Source: Parapristionchus giblindavisi (Eukaryota > Nematoda > Chromadorea > Rhabditida > Diplogasteridae). From it: 64,000 nt of DNA. Made by a program: the position numbers and the translations under genes. Every line of letters begins with the position of its first letter. Within the stretch, counting starts at the first letter, position 1. Shown here piece by piece: positions 1 to 13,800 of the stretch. The DNA is taken from positions 62,001 through 126,000 of the forward strand of contig CALSFV010000395.1 in the NCBI GenBank assembly GCA_943737045.1. The letters are read 5' to 3'. The notes under the pieces are model-generated. The model made no database searches, was not told where the DNA came from, and saw only the letters and a program-made list of their open reading frames with translations.

Positions 1-3000
1 TTGATGATATGGAATGGATTGATAGAAGAATAAGAAGACTTATATGAAGTCTTCCATTCATACTGAAATCATTCATAAAGAGTACTGAAGAAGATGTTAA
101 GAAGTACTAGTTATGATCATATTAATGAGCACAAATTATATAATGACGTCATCATTGAAAATGAAAACTAATATAATGAAAGAAATTAGCGGTTAATGTA
201 TATAAATTAACTTTACAAGTATGCCATGGTGAGAGATAGAGGAGAATGAGAGATGACGAGGGGAAGGAAGAGGGAGAGGGAGAGGTAGAGAAGGAGATGG
301 ATGGAGAGGGAGGTAGAGGTAGAAGCATGGGTGTTGATAGGTATTGGAAGAACTAGAGAGATAATTCGGTGATCTTAGAGTTGAAGTATGGAGGTTTTAG
401 CGTGGGAAGAAAAGAAGAACCTTTTAGATGAAGAAGATGATGAAGAAGTTAAGAAGAAAAGGGAGGAAAATGAAGATGGTGATAGAAGATTAGAAAGAGA
501 TTACTGTAGACAACTGTAGATTACTGTATTATAGGCAGAAGGAAGGAGGAATATTCTATACTGAACTGTGTAAAACTAAATATATGCTAAAAAGAAGGAA
601 GAGATAGAATGAACTATTGGCTAAGTATTCAGTAAAAAGTATGAGAGTCTAGTCAAATAAAAAGGGAGTTTAAGGACTTTAGAAGTGTATTAGGATCAAG
701 AGATGAGAGGATGATAGAGAATATAATGGATTGAATATGCATAATATGTAAGATCATCATAGATCATCTATATTATTCATAAAATCTTCTGAATACAAAG
801 TTTTTTTGTTAAGAAGTTTATGAAAGAATTTCTCAATATAGACAATGAAGACATCATTCAAACCATTTACTATTAAAGTTATTGAAGGAAATAGATACAG
901 ATAAAACAACAGGAACGATGACAGAGGGAGAGGGAGAGGGAGGAGAGGTAGAGGGAGAGGGAGACGGAGATGGAGGGTTGTAGAGGGAGAGAGAGGAGTG
1001 GGTAGAATGAGAGGTACAGACTGGGGGTAGCAAAAGGACGGGAAATTAGTCATTCATCGTAAAACAATACAGGTAAGTGATTGTAAAGGAAAAGAATAGG
1101 AAGAAGAAGCGTAGACGAAGATTAATGGAGATCAATATGAATAACAATGTTATTATTCACTAATTCTAAAAAAAGAAAATGCTAATTTCATCTGAGTAAA
1201 TTCGATCCTGTGATCAATTAATCATTGGAACCGTTACAGTATAATCTTTGACTCTTTTAGTTTTATTCTGTACCGATACATGGTTTTCGGTGTGACAAAG
1301 TACTATATAGAATGTATCCTTGAGATAAAGTAATCGTATAGGGTTCACTATATTGTTCAATTCTCTTTCAAGAATGACTCCCTACTGTGAAATGAACAAT
1401 TGAAGAAGAAGAGTTGAGAGAGATCAATACTGTTATCAGAAATATAGAGATCGCAGTAAGAGAGTTATCGATAAATGGTTTTATTTCATGAACGGATATC
1501 GGACTATGTAATCGATAGTGATAAGACTACAGTATTCCCTCAAGCTTTAGTTTATGCCTATTGGTATGACCCGTAGTGAATAAAAGAGTGTGATAGGGGG
1601 TCCATTCCCCTCCTCTAATTCTTTGATACACAGACCACTTCTTTACACCCTTTCCATATTATTCCTGTGTTTAGACGACAATTGATAAGGATCGTATAGA
1701 AGGCTGTTTAATATTATTCATGCTTTATTTACTTTGATACAAAATCATCTCAAGTTTGTTTAATCAGAATCCAATCGTTAACTTTTTTCAGAAGATAATA
1801 GAACAATTGATAGAGTTTGATGAATCGAGTTTGGGGATTAATTGGTGATATGTGTAATACGACAGTACATAGATCTTAAAGTATTTCAATGTCTAACAAT
1901 GGAGGGATCTAAAGCGTCTGTGACCTTTGTATTACTAGTATCATCGGACTCTCTTTTCGATGATTATTACGAATCTCTTTTCAAAAGTCCTCCCGAGTTT
2001 CGTGAAAATTGATATCGAAATTTATTGATTTTCTACACAAACCATGCCTATGGAGTCGTCAACTCATCTCTCAACTCTTATTTATTTATTTATTTATTCC
2101 ATCACGCATAATGAGATATCGCACAAGGCGATTTCGGTTTTGGCACGGTGGCACTTTTCAATGGGAAGCCTTTCAGGTGCGGATTCGAGAAACTTTAACG
2201 ATAATATTGGAAAACAATCCTTTCTTTTTATTTCTCAACTCTTAAGTCAACGATAATGGCTGGCAGCGCAGTGGATAAGATATATATGCGCTTATCAGCT
2301 TGAAGTTACGAGTTATGTCCCCCGAAAAGCTTGAAGTTACGAGTTATGTCCCCCGAAAATGTCAATTTTTTCTCGGCTAGAAGGATTTGGCACTTTTTTT
2401 AAAAAATTCGTAATAAGCATCGAGAAGTGATTGTAGTGATATTAGTGAATTGCCCAATTTCACGGACACTTGAAATCCCTCCCTTGTATGTTAGCTTTTG
2501 TCTCAAGGTTATGTCGTTCCCACTATAAACACTATGATGTTCCTGTGATAGATCAAAGTTATGATGAACAAATGAAGTATGGATTACTATATAATAGGTA
2601 TAGTATAATGTATAGATGGATAAAAACAATGGAATGATAATGGAATATAATAGCTTCAGATTTCCTTAAACATCTACCAATAAGAGAGAAGAAGTACACG
2701 ATGGTAAAGACATGATAAGGAAATGAAGAATTCTTTCATGTTTCGATAACTCTTATACAGTTTGTTAGACATAAAAAGGGGAAAGTAGACAGAGTTGATC
2801 TAAGAAAATATGTATACATTTGAATAGAAAAATATTATAAGTAAGATGAGTAAAATGATGAATAATATAAAAGATATACAATATTTGAAAATAGATTGAA
2901 TAGATCAAATAGATATATGTATAATAAAATGGTCAGTGCCAATTTGTATAAAGTGAAGGAGAAAAAAGAAAGAATAGATAAAGTCCATGAGAAGAGATAA

Positions 3001-4702
3001 TAGAGGAAGAGAATATAATAGATAGAATAGAGAGTGATTAAACTGTGATAGGTAGAAATGGATTTGGTGAGGGAGAGAGAGGGGAGAGGGAGAGGGAGAG
3101 GGAGAGGGAGAGGGGGAAAAGGCCATTTGATAGTTGTAGACTATTGTAAGCTCATTCGTCTTCCCTTCTACACTGTTTTGCCCCTATACGACCTCTGTTA
3201 AATGGAATTGAGAATAAGAATGAGAATTAGGGGAATAAAATATGGAATATCGAGATTATGATATTAAATAATTTATAAAAAAATGCAATCATAACATGAA
3301 AATATAGACTAGTACAAAATAACTGTTGTATTATGTTTGATGGAAAAGGAAATAAGAAATTGAAATAAATGAGATAATAAAAATATTATTATATTATTGA
3401 TTATTTAATCAACCATAGCTCATAATGGGAGTAAGGTAGTCATTAACTTTCACTCTGGAATACATTTTGAAATGTTTATTCGTACTCCATGAAAAATACT
3501 CCTAAAATGTGCTGTTGACATACTCCCCTCAAACTATTCATAATAATATGAATAGATGATTTATAGTTTGATTGAACAAAAAGTCAATCGAAGTTCTATA
3601 ATCGTTGTACTAATCGTTGAGATCGCAAAAAAAGAGAACCATACAAAATGATAGAAAATGACTAAATCATATGAATTATGTAATATCTATAACTGCATCT
3701 ACTTCCTCTCCTTCTCCCTCTCTCTCTCTCTCTCTCTCTCTTTTCTCACCACCTTACTCTCCCTTTCACATAAAAATGACGAATGGTTAAATGAGTACAA
3801 GTTGAACCTTCTTCTCACTTTCTTTTAACAATAAACATTCTATTGGTTCTATATAAAGAATAAGTTCAATATATAATATAGACATAGACAATAGATATAG
3901 ACAAATGATCTACTCAAAAGTATTAGAAAGAAAAGAAGACCCTCTCACCTATTTTAACTTTTCCTGTCTTTTGAACATCACAAGAACTACATGGAAAGAT
4001 TGATAGATCAAATGATTAATGTTGATTAACATAAGGAGAATAAAGAAGAGACAATATTAATATACTATATGAGGAATAAGAGGAATTGATCCAAGATATG
4101 AATAAAAGATTGACTTGATGAAGAAAAGAAAGATAGATTCTAATGAGGAAATATTATGATTGAATGATAAAAGGAAGTGATATCAATAGTTTATTTAATG
4201 ATTAATAGAATAAATGAAAGATGAGAAGAATGAATGAAATGAATATGACAAGGTCATTGTAATCATCAATATTATTCAATACTTTGTACTACTTAGATCA
4301 AGTGTCAAGCATAACTACTTACTCTCACTCTTTCACCCCCCCCCCTCCAACCATTTCTCCCTCTCCTTCTCCCTCTCCCTCTCCCTCTCAATCTCCCTCC
4401 CCCTATCAAACTCCCTCTTCACCCTTCTCTTCCCCTTGGTCTCTATTCAAATTCGTTTTGCTTCCGTTCTATCTATTTTCTCTTTTGAACACCTATTTTC
4501 CTGTGTTTTGAACCCAATTGAACTTCAAACTCAATGAATAGACGATTTTATTGATTCGTTAAAGTTTATCGATTGGTTTTGAAAATTTATTTGTCAATAA
4601 TGAAAGCTTTGTTTACCCTGATACGTATAACAATGAACGTAAACAACAATATATGATGATACTCGTATAAAAGAAATGAGATCATTTGAATGATATTGAA
4701 TT
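1..4702. other. Gene-poor intergenic region
   Basis: I found no exon chain here on either strand. The stretch is AT-rich and contains several GGGAGA/TCTCCC tracts (near 255-330, 920-975, 3068-3116, 3710-3745 and 4360-4410), a CT dinucleotide run near 3718-3741 and the tRNA-like insertion near 2255-2360. The open frames are short and mostly translations of these low-complexity tracts into Ser/Pro/Leu strings. Confidence 0.6.
2252..2362 (+). mobile_element. tRNA-like/SINE-like fragment with a 31-bp tandem duplication
   Basis: The segment beginning GGCAGCGCAGTGGATAAGA resembles the 5' half of a tRNA (A-box-like), followed by GAGTTATGTCC, which could be a decayed B box. The B-box part is duplicated: a 31-bp unit starting GCTTGAAGTTACGAG and ending CCCCCGAAAA occurs twice in tandem at 2298-2328 and 2329-2359, apparently without a mismatch. 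This is what one expects from a tRNA-derived SINE remnant. Cloverleaf pairing is poor, so it is unlikely to be a working tRNA gene. Confidence 0.45.
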
Positions 4703-6773
4703 CTATAGAATGAGATCATATCTAGATAGATTCTCATATGAATGACCACGAAGAAATTCTATTTGAGGTAAATGATTATATTGATTTGAATTAAAGAGTT
4801 CATCAGGAAATTGACGTCGATGATCTAATTCCTTCAAATATATAAGTTTTGGTTTAATAATTATGTAAAATCAGTGAATCATAATTAAAAGAATATAACA
4901 ATATTTATTAAATTACCTTAATCATACACATGAATGCTGCTGATTCGTATTCAATATACAATTTATGAGCAACAAGAGCAGCATTATCGATTAGTTTAGG
5001 TAGATCAGCAATACCGTAAACACAGGAGGCATGTGTCATCTTCCCTTTAGGATATTATTGATTGGTTGTTATCGATTGGATGGATTATACCTTTACATCC
5101 ACTCTTTTTATACCATATCTGATATCTTCCAATGAATCCACGAGAAAGACAAGGAGGATGGACACACTTAAAGGAGAGTTTATTGATTGATTCACAACAA
5201 TTCATTATCGTAACTGATCCAATCAATAAAATCATATCATTGACCACTTTATACTCTTAATATTGATTATACATATAAAGATACATACGGGAGGAGGTGT
5301 AACTCCTTTCTTCTTCCTTTTCATTTCAAGATATCGAGGAACAAATGAATAGAATAGAGTTGCATTGAATGATCCAGGTATTGGAAGAACTCAACGATTG
5401 TGATTATTTAGTAAATCTAATATTATCTATTATTCTCTACAGAAAATATAAATGAAAGAACACAAAATAGTTACCATCGGGATTTCCTAATGCTGAAGCC
5501 CAGAATGATTCATCTGATATAAGAGTTGGTCTGAATATTCATTCAATTATTATGATAGATGAAATGTATAAACTTTAAGAATTGAATGAGTTCTTTAGCT
5601 TTCTTATGTGTGACCATTACATGAGCTGCTTCTCTTGATATTACTCCTGATAATGATGTCTTGAATAGTTTCATTGGTGAAGTCTGAATATTGATTGAAT
5701 TGATTAGTTGATGAGTGATGAACCTTATTAAACTGTTTTCCCAATCTTTTCTTTTGAAATGGAGCTACAAGTATATGAGAGAGTCCATTCCATTCTTTAA
5801 ATATCTTAACCATTTCCATATTTGTTCGAAGAGGAACATCAACTCCAGATAAATACTCAAGATATCAACAATGATTTCAAATCAATTTCATTTTTCATAC
5901 TTGGAAATATTTCCATTTATGATCTTTTCGTTTATCAAGATATTCCATACAATCATAAGTAGACTTCATTATATTATATGAACCCCATGATATTGGTCCT
6001 GTTTGCTGGAATGAATGAACTCTCTTATAATCTTCTGAGAACGAATGAACTAATGAATAGTGAATAAACTTTCTTCTTACCATAACATAAAAGTTATCAA
6101 AACAATCAGGTAATCCATGAACTAATCTAATGAAATCATGATCAGATGAAGAAGGAACTGTTATACAAAACAAATTTTGACTTTCGAAGAATGATGATAA
6201 CATGAATAATAACTGCAATGATATTAATATTTCAAAAAAGTTTATAATTAGGTATGAAAAATTATATTAGTTTGTAAGTGTAGATGACGAAGATATTATT
6301 TTCTTAGCGATAGAGATTTATTATCAAATGATATAATTGAGAGGAATAATAAAAATGATTGAAGATAAACAAACTTGAACGAATCGATTATGAGCCAAAA
6401 CACCGAAGGCTAAGGGAAACTCTATCTCTGTATGACTGGAAGAACTCTTACTAAATCCGAATAAGGAACGATATAAATTACATCTAGAAACATTTTAAAA
6501 GTATATTTTCAAAGATTAAAAATCTTCTTGGATTAAATTTTAGAAACAATTTATGGGTCTTGAAAAAGGAACCTGTCCGTACTCTGTAGAATCTTATCCA
6601 TAAATGGTCTATCATCGAAAGTATAATTCTTCAATTGATCAATAATCTCATTGTCTCCATTAAATACTCCATTACAAGGTAGATCAATCGTATCAATTAT
6701 TCTATTTTCACTAAATAATATTCCTTCTTGTAATGATCGTCCAATTCGAATCAAAGGTCCATTATCTTCTAAC
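4703..6773 (-). CDS. Core-2/I-branching beta-1,6-N-acetylglucosaminyltransferase-like protein (GT14), 5' end unresolved
   Basis: This is a Golgi type II glycosyltransferase of the Branch (GT14) family, which adds branching sugars to O- or N-linked glycans. About ten exons join in frame: 6573-6773, 6375-6483, 5901-6212, 5724-5855, 5574-5683, 5475-5530, 5289-5389, about 5082-5256, about 4919-5054 and the last ending in TAG at 4703-4705. Family blocks seen in order are EIEFPLAFGVLAHNRFVQ, SSFFESQNLFCITVPSSSD, WGSYNIMKSTYDCMEYL, YLSGVDVPLRTNMEMVKIF, SLSGVISREAAHVMV, DESFWASALGNPDG, IPGSFNATLFYS, GRYQIWYKKSGCKG and HASCVYGIADLPKLI. The total is near 500 residues, usual for the nematode family. The N-terminal cytoplasmic tail and membrane anchor were not found, so the first exon or exons lie upstream of 6773. 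The start of the 5082-5256 exon uses a weak acceptor. Nematodes have many paralogues, so I give no gene name. Confidence 0.85.
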
Positions 6774-9700
6774 CTATCAAATTAATTAATTAATCATATG
6801 GAAAAAATCCGATAAATTCCGTTCATTTTTCTGATAAGTCTCATTGAACAATGGAAATAACGAGTTCATCCATATTTATTATCAATTGAATACGATTACT
6901 CATTACGATTAAGAAATCAATAACATCTTCATATGCATTGTTTAAATAATATTCAAATTACCATTGGGTTCTATCTCTATTTCTGAAGATAAGAAAAATT
7001 AGAATAAATGTGATTGAGAAAAGAATAAATCGTCGCAAATTAATTCTCTGAAAATCAATTTTTTCAGAATAAAAAGAATTATACATAAAGATAGATTCTG
7101 AAAATAAATGAAAATAAATGAAGCATAACACAAACCGGAATAAATTTTAATTTGCAGAACGGTCGCATTTAACAAAAAGTAAATTCAATATTTCTGAAAG
7201 AAATTATATTTCAGAAAAAATGTTGATTTTAATAGAACGAGTAATTTTTGGGGAGAAAAAAATGGAGTGAGAATAATAGAAATGAACGTATAAGAAAGAG
7301 ACATTTCATTTGGGGTATTGAATAATATTTATCGAGGAAACAATGAATATTTTAAGCTTCCTCTCTATATTTTGATTTGTTTCCAGTTTGTACCTGGTAC
7401 AAAACGATTACAATAGAAAGATTAACTGAAATGAATAGATGAAGTAGGGAAAGAGTCAGAGAATGAAATGGATGACATTGGTATTGGATACACAATGTTC
7501 TAATAGACTTAAATGGGCGGAGTCATTGGATATATTAATAGTGTATGGAACATTTTAAGATAATCTGAAACTATCCCAGTCACACAACTCATCACAATAG
7601 TACTTTCTCATGTTTTTTTTGTGCAAAAGGCGCCATGACTGTATATGGTCTCTTCTTATCTATTACTCTCATAATTAATCAATTGAACTCTACCATATCT
7701 TCATTTAATCTCAATCATAATATTAAATTTGATGAAATGTAGATCAGTGTTGCCAATTGGAAATGATGAAAAATAAGTTTTGTATGATAAGAGATGAAAG
7801 AGGATTATATGGTAAGAGGAAGGAAGGGTGGGGTTTCAAGATATCAATCATTTTTACACTATACGTTAGATGAATTCTTTATAATGTGCAAATATAATTT
7901 GCATGCACATTAAAGTTGAAATAATAAGATGCGAACTTTTTATATTAATAATCCGCTGGGTCTGAATTCACCATTATTTTGATTGACATGCAATGTAGAC
8001 ATTTGTTAAAAAAAAGGTAAACGCCGCTATGAAAAAGTTTTTGTTAGAAATATTGTTTGAAAAATGATCAAAACAGAAACAACGATATTGGAAATCTCAC
8101 TTGGAAAGTGCAATATAGAGAACCGCTCTAGTGAGAAGGATAAGCTCGGAATGATTGTGATCGGAATAAAATTATTGAGAACAATGATGTCAGAAGAACG
8201 ATTATGTAAAACGTTTTTGAGAAAGTGCGATTTGGGAAGTTTTTTTTTCTGGAGGTATTCTTTTTGTATATTTTGCAGGCAAATGAGGGCAAATCTTCCC
8301 AAAGTGAACTTTTAGGAAGATAATTCCGAAAAAAAACTTCCCAAATCGCACTTTCTCAAAACCCATTATCCCGAAATGAATATTCCATCCTTCTCATTCC
8401 GAGTAATTTCTTCCCAGTCGAATCATTCCGAGTGGTCCATTTTCACTACAACCTTTCTCAAACGGATTCTTTCGAGAATATAACTTTCAAAGTGAAATTA
8501 CCGAGAAAAAATTACAACGTATATTAAAGATCTGGATTCGTGCACAACTGAGATGAGAACAAAATGAATAAATGAATGATGACGTGCAATGACATGCACT
8601 TGATTCACAACTCTTCATTTGCAATCACGAACTTTTTTAGAGGTTTCGTTTTTTTCTTTAAAATTTCATAGTAAAATGGATTAATTTCATTGTATTTGTA
8701 CTTCGAAAGTACGAAGAACGATATTTATTGAGTTTAATTTGATTTCTTCAAAATGATTCAGAGATATTTCATTGAACACGAATATATGGAAGATATTTGT
8801 TAATGATCAGTTATATGTATTGAGTTACCTATGAATATAATGAAATGGGCATAACAGAAAAATGAAAAGGATATAAGTATCCATGAAATTGATGATACAC
8901 TTATAAAATAATGGAATATTTTGTAGTGGAAATAGATCGATTACTATCTATCGATGACAAAATATGAATGAGACAGTGAAAATGATATGAGATGAGATGA
9001 TAAGTACTCATAAGAGAACGATGAAAGATAAGATGTCAAATGATTATTAACTCAAATGGAAGATACTTGATCGAAGCATACAACTAATCAATAAATAAAT
9101 GAGGCATTTGGTATAACTTCTCGACTAATGTAAAATGGAAAACGAAAATCGATAAATTCTATGTGATCTAAAATGCAAAACTATCTATAAAGGAAAGAAG
9201 TGGAGTCATTTTATGATAAGGATCGGAAGTGGAGTGACCAATCATTGTTTATATTGAGATAATCTAATAAATTACGATAGTAATAGAGATAATAAATGAA
9301 TAGATTCACCAAGGAATACAACATTTCTTATTTAAAGATGGAGACCATCGAGATTTTTCGTAATAAGACTGTTCCGATAGAATGATAGAGATTCATTACA
9401 CGAACCGAAAGACATATTTGATATTGATTCATGTATATGATATGTTAACGATAAATTGAGCTCGAGGATGTTTGTATTTCATCAATATCATTCAAAGTGA
9501 GTTCAATAGAACATTTAGAAGCTATTTCTTTCATTTAACGTTCATAGATTACATTTAGAGAATATTATTTAGTGGATTAATCATTAATAGTATTAGACTA
9601 AATAATGTGAGGAATGAAATAGGAAATAATTGATTGATTCGATTCGATATATAGGGAGAAAGAAGTGATAATAAGCTTCATTAGATGGTACTTGAATAGA

Positions 9701-10140
9701 GTACTTGAAATAGATGAACAAGTTGGTATAGAGAAGAAGAATATGAAGAAGAAGAAGATGAAGATAGAAAGAAGAAAGGAATCGAAAGGAGAATGGTTGC
9801 CATAGACGAATAAAAAGAACTGAATGGCATATTCAAAAAGAAAAAAAGAATGGATTATAAAATGATAAGTACGATCTAACTATCTACATTTAATATTATA
9901 TCTATTATAAATAGAATGAGTATTTATATTAATATTAGCATTCTATTCATATATCTTTTGACATTATAAATCGGATTGACTGAAAATCTCTTCATAATCC
10001 CATTGTATCTCTTCATTGTATTCTCTTCCATCTAAACCTATGCTTATTCATTCCTTCATCTTCTTCATTCTAATCTCACTCTATACATTCATGTCCTTCT
10101 ATTTCATTTCATTGTATAAACAACTTCTTCCTCTTACATT
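6774..10140. other. Mostly non-coding stretch upstream of the GT14 gene
   Basis: The missing 5' exon or exons of the GT14 gene should lie in the first part. Beyond that I see only AT-rich sequence, poly-T/A runs, a short perfect inverted repeat (8214-8361) and no convincing exon chain. The overlapping frames at 8027-8315 on both strands come from that inverted repeat region and do not resemble a protein family. Confidence 0.5.
8215..8360. repeat. Perfect short inverted repeat (hairpin)
   Basis: The arm around 8215-8249 (core GAGAAAGTGCGATTTGGGAA followed by a T run) is found again as its reverse complement at 8328-8360 (an A run, then TTCCCAAATCGCACTTTCTC). The arms are about 33 bp and essentially perfect; the loop is about 78 bp. 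This could be a small MITE, a recent inverted duplication, or a source of hairpin RNA. No target-site duplication is obvious. Confidence 0.7.
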
Positions 10141-10420
10141 TTTTTTGGAGTTACACTATACCGCTGAGTCGCAGTGTTAGCGCCTCCAATCTATTGGCTG
10201 AGAGGGCCTATCCTGATCTGAAGGACCAGTGGCCATGGCCTACGATCAAACTGTGCTTGGAGCTCACAGTGGAGGATTTAGATCGTGGTTTTTGACACCA
10301 CTTCCGACATTTCTTAACCCCCTCGGTATTGGGTGGATCTTTCAGGGCGGGGGATCGAACTCGTGATCCTCTGCTTATAGGCAGCGCTCACAACCACTAC
10401 GCTATCCCGCCCCCTAAACA
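10141..10420 (-). mobile_element. tRNA-derived SINE-like element
   Basis: Read on the minus strand, the element starts near 10417 with GGGGGCGGGATAGCGTAGTGG, a good RNA polymerase III A box (TAGCGTAGTGG). The B-box-like GAGTTCGATCC follows after a normal tRNA spacing. The GC-richer body continues for about 200 bp and ends in a poly-A on the minus strand (the T run at 10140-10148 on the plus strand). A tRNA-like head, an unrelated body and an A-rich tail are the hallmarks of a SINE. Its composition is sharply different from the AT-rich flanks. Confidence 0.75.
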
Positions 10421-10835
10421 TACAAACATACATAAACATAACAAATATATTATTTATTAACATTATTATTATATTAGAAGAAGAGAAACAATGTTAGTGA
10501 GCACAATGGAGAATGTGTATATTGCAACGAAACTGAGAATGATTGGGATACGGTAGGGAAGGAACTACGATATTAAAGGAAAGACTACGGTAGATCAAAG
10601 GAATGAATCAATAAATGAAGAGAAGAGTAACGGATAACCGTAGTGATGATGAGCGAATGAAATGAGAATAGAATAAATGAAATGATATGAATTGAAAGAA
10701 TTGAATAGGGCACATTTGAATAATTGAAAGAACGAATGAAAGAACGAAGAATGAATGAATGAAAGAATGAATAGATATGGAAAGTACAAACTACTGCTAT
10801 TGGTTACACATTATTAGTACACAAAGCTATTAGAT

Positions 10836-13800
10836 TTACATCCTTGATGACTTTCCAAAGTATCTTCTAATAACATATCGGGCCACTACGATTGCCTGAA
10901 ATGAACAACAATTGATCTTTGATCTTTCTTTATGTAATCATGTTAATGTTGATCTTCGATCTTTACCTGTACAGAAACAAGAAGGAAAAGAAGTCCGAAG
11001 ACTCCAAGGAGCATAGGTTTAGACATACACATCTCTCCAGGAAGCTGAAATAATTATTCTTTGATCTTTGATCTATGATCTTTAATCTTTGATCTTTAAT
11101 CTTTTGTTGAAGTTAAACTTACAGCAACATCGACGACTTCAGATTCCTCAGCAACTCCACGATGGAGTTCGATTTGTGAAGCGCGAGCGAGAGAGAATCC
11201 AGGCTCATTGATCTACAAATCATTATTGATCGATCATTGATTGATTATTGATTTATATGAATGGAGTACCTGTTGAAGAGGATCAACAATAACGATGGAA
11301 GTAGTAGATTGAGTGAAACGAGGAACTTTGTATCGAGCAGTTTCAACTGAAAGAAGATAATGTATTAGATGAGATTGATCTTTGATCTTTGATCTTTGAT
11401 CTTTGATCTTACATAGTCCAATAGAGTTATCTTCTCTCTTCTTACGTCCGAATGATTGTCTTTGTCCCTCGACAAGAGCACATTCAACCTATAAATATAT
11501 TCATTATTTATGAGTTTCATATATTTGAGAATTGAATAATATAATTATTAAACATACGGGAGTACAATCTCCTTGACAAATTTCAAGTTGACAAGTGACT
11601 CTGATTGTAGATGAAGAATCAAAACGGAATGCCTGTAATAGTGTATGGTGAGATGGTGTAATCTGAGAAACGTCGCCTTAGATAAGCGCACTCAACACAC
11701 CTGCATCTTAGTGAACTTGACAGCAGAGCCCTGGAGTTCGATGGGACCTGGGATGATCTTGTGAGCAACAGCGGGAGTGGGACATCTAGAATGAGATTAC
11801 GGTATGATTTATGGTGGGAATTGAGAAATGACAGAAAGTATCGTACCCTCCATCAAGAAGTTGAAGTTTCTCTTCAGTAGCAGCATTAGATCCAGGTTCA
11901 GCATAACATTCCTTGACAAAGAAATCAAGTTCTTCATCCATTGCCATGATCTCCCATCGAAGTGTGATCATATCTCCAAGTTTAGCCTCAAATTATTCAT
12001 GGTTATTTCATCTTTGATCTTTGATGTTTGATCTCTTACAGTATGAACGGGTGACTTTCCATCTCCAGCGAGCATCTGCATGGCAACAGGGTTTCCGAGT
12101 TCAATCTTTCCACGAGGTTGAATGAGATTTGCTTCAGGTCCACTAAAAGATATTATTGATTGGATAGATTATATTGATTTATCTCTTACTTGACAGTCAT
12201 ATTGTATCCGGCTTGAACCTTTCCTCCCAACATAGAAGAGTAATCACAACTGAAACATTATGGATTATTGATTGATTGATCGATAGGATACAGTATACCT
12301 AATTTCATATAGTTGATCCATTGACGTGACGAGCCCAGGAATACCAAGGTTGTTTGTTTGGACTACTACCGTAGTCTTGTAGGTTCCGTTCAACTGTAAT
12401 TATAATAATGACCCAATTGAACTATTACCATAATCAATAGTTACCGTACCAGATCGATAAGTCCACAATCACGAGTTTCAACTTCTCTCTTAGAACGAGC
12501 AAATTCATCAGGAGTGAATTGAGGTACTCCAGCTTTAGCTCCTCCCTTTGTTACAGTCTTTGATTCTTTCACTTCTCCTTCTTTCTCATCAGTTTCTTCT
12601 TCCGATTCTCCTTCAATTGATATAGGACGCATTCCAAAGTCCTTAGGAAGACCAAGAACGAGAGTGGCTACTTCAGCTTGGGCGACCTAAATCATATGTA
12701 TGACCATATTGAACTACCGTATTTCAATAAGTAGAATACCGTACCTCAACACGGCAAGTATCGTACTTGTTCTTGACGAAGATAACTCCAGAGAATGGTT
12801 CGTCGTTCTTTACTTGAACCTAAAAGAGAAGATTGAATTGATTGAGAGTGATACTCTAGTGATAACTCCTTGAAACATGTTGGCATATAATTAAGACAAG
12901 GAGGGAGTCGAACCCACAACTACCGCACTGATAGCTGTCAGTAGTTATGACAATACCCCGGTTAGACAGAGATCATGTCTTTGACTCCCTCCATGTCTCA
13001 ATCTTTTGCCAACCAGTATCAATTGAAAGGGAAGACATACATACTGTAAGTAAAACGGTACCTTGATTCCTTCATAATTACATATAGTATGAATAGCTTC
13101 TTTAGGTACTTCAACAGGAGGACCAATAGGTACTTGAGGTGCACGACGAGGAGCTTCTTCATCTTTCTTTACTTGTTTAACCTTCTTTAATGCTTGAATC
13201 TGTCCCTTTTGATCCTTATCAGTAACAGTTCCTGATTGACGATGAACTGGTTCAGGAACATTCGCTGCTGATGATACTCCTGTATCTGTCTCCTGAATGG
13301 AAACAATGGATTACGGTAGTTAGAGGGATACTGTACCTTAACAACACAGAGATTCTTATAGAAGTCAACATTCTCATTAACATCAGCTTGTCCATCTACA
13401 GCATCAAAAACATCACATTGACCAATTCGACGATTGTAATTAACTCCAGCACAACTGAATCAATCAATACAGTAGATACAGTAATCTTTCCATTTAAGAG
13501 TTACTCACGTTGGGTTACGGGCGCAGACTTCGAGACAAGAGTTGAGTGAAACAACCTACAATATATCAATGATTAAGCTTTGGAGTTGATCTTTGATCTT
13601 TGATCTCTATACCTTGTATTCCTTGGCAGCAATTCCTCTCTGTCTGGTATGAAGATATCTAGAGAAGAGAGCCTCATCCTTTCCAACCGTACAATCCTTC
13701 TCCACTATAAAGAATCGATAGATTGAATAGACTAAGTATGAACTAACCAGAGAGACAATGCATATCATAAAGATCAGTTCCAAGTCTAACATGAGGTCTA

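Noticed and set aside
2009..2256. Two overlapping plus-strand frames beginning near 2009 and 2044
   Set aside because: Short, with no recognisable motif and no splice partners, and adjacent to a SINE-like fragment. I could not support a gene.
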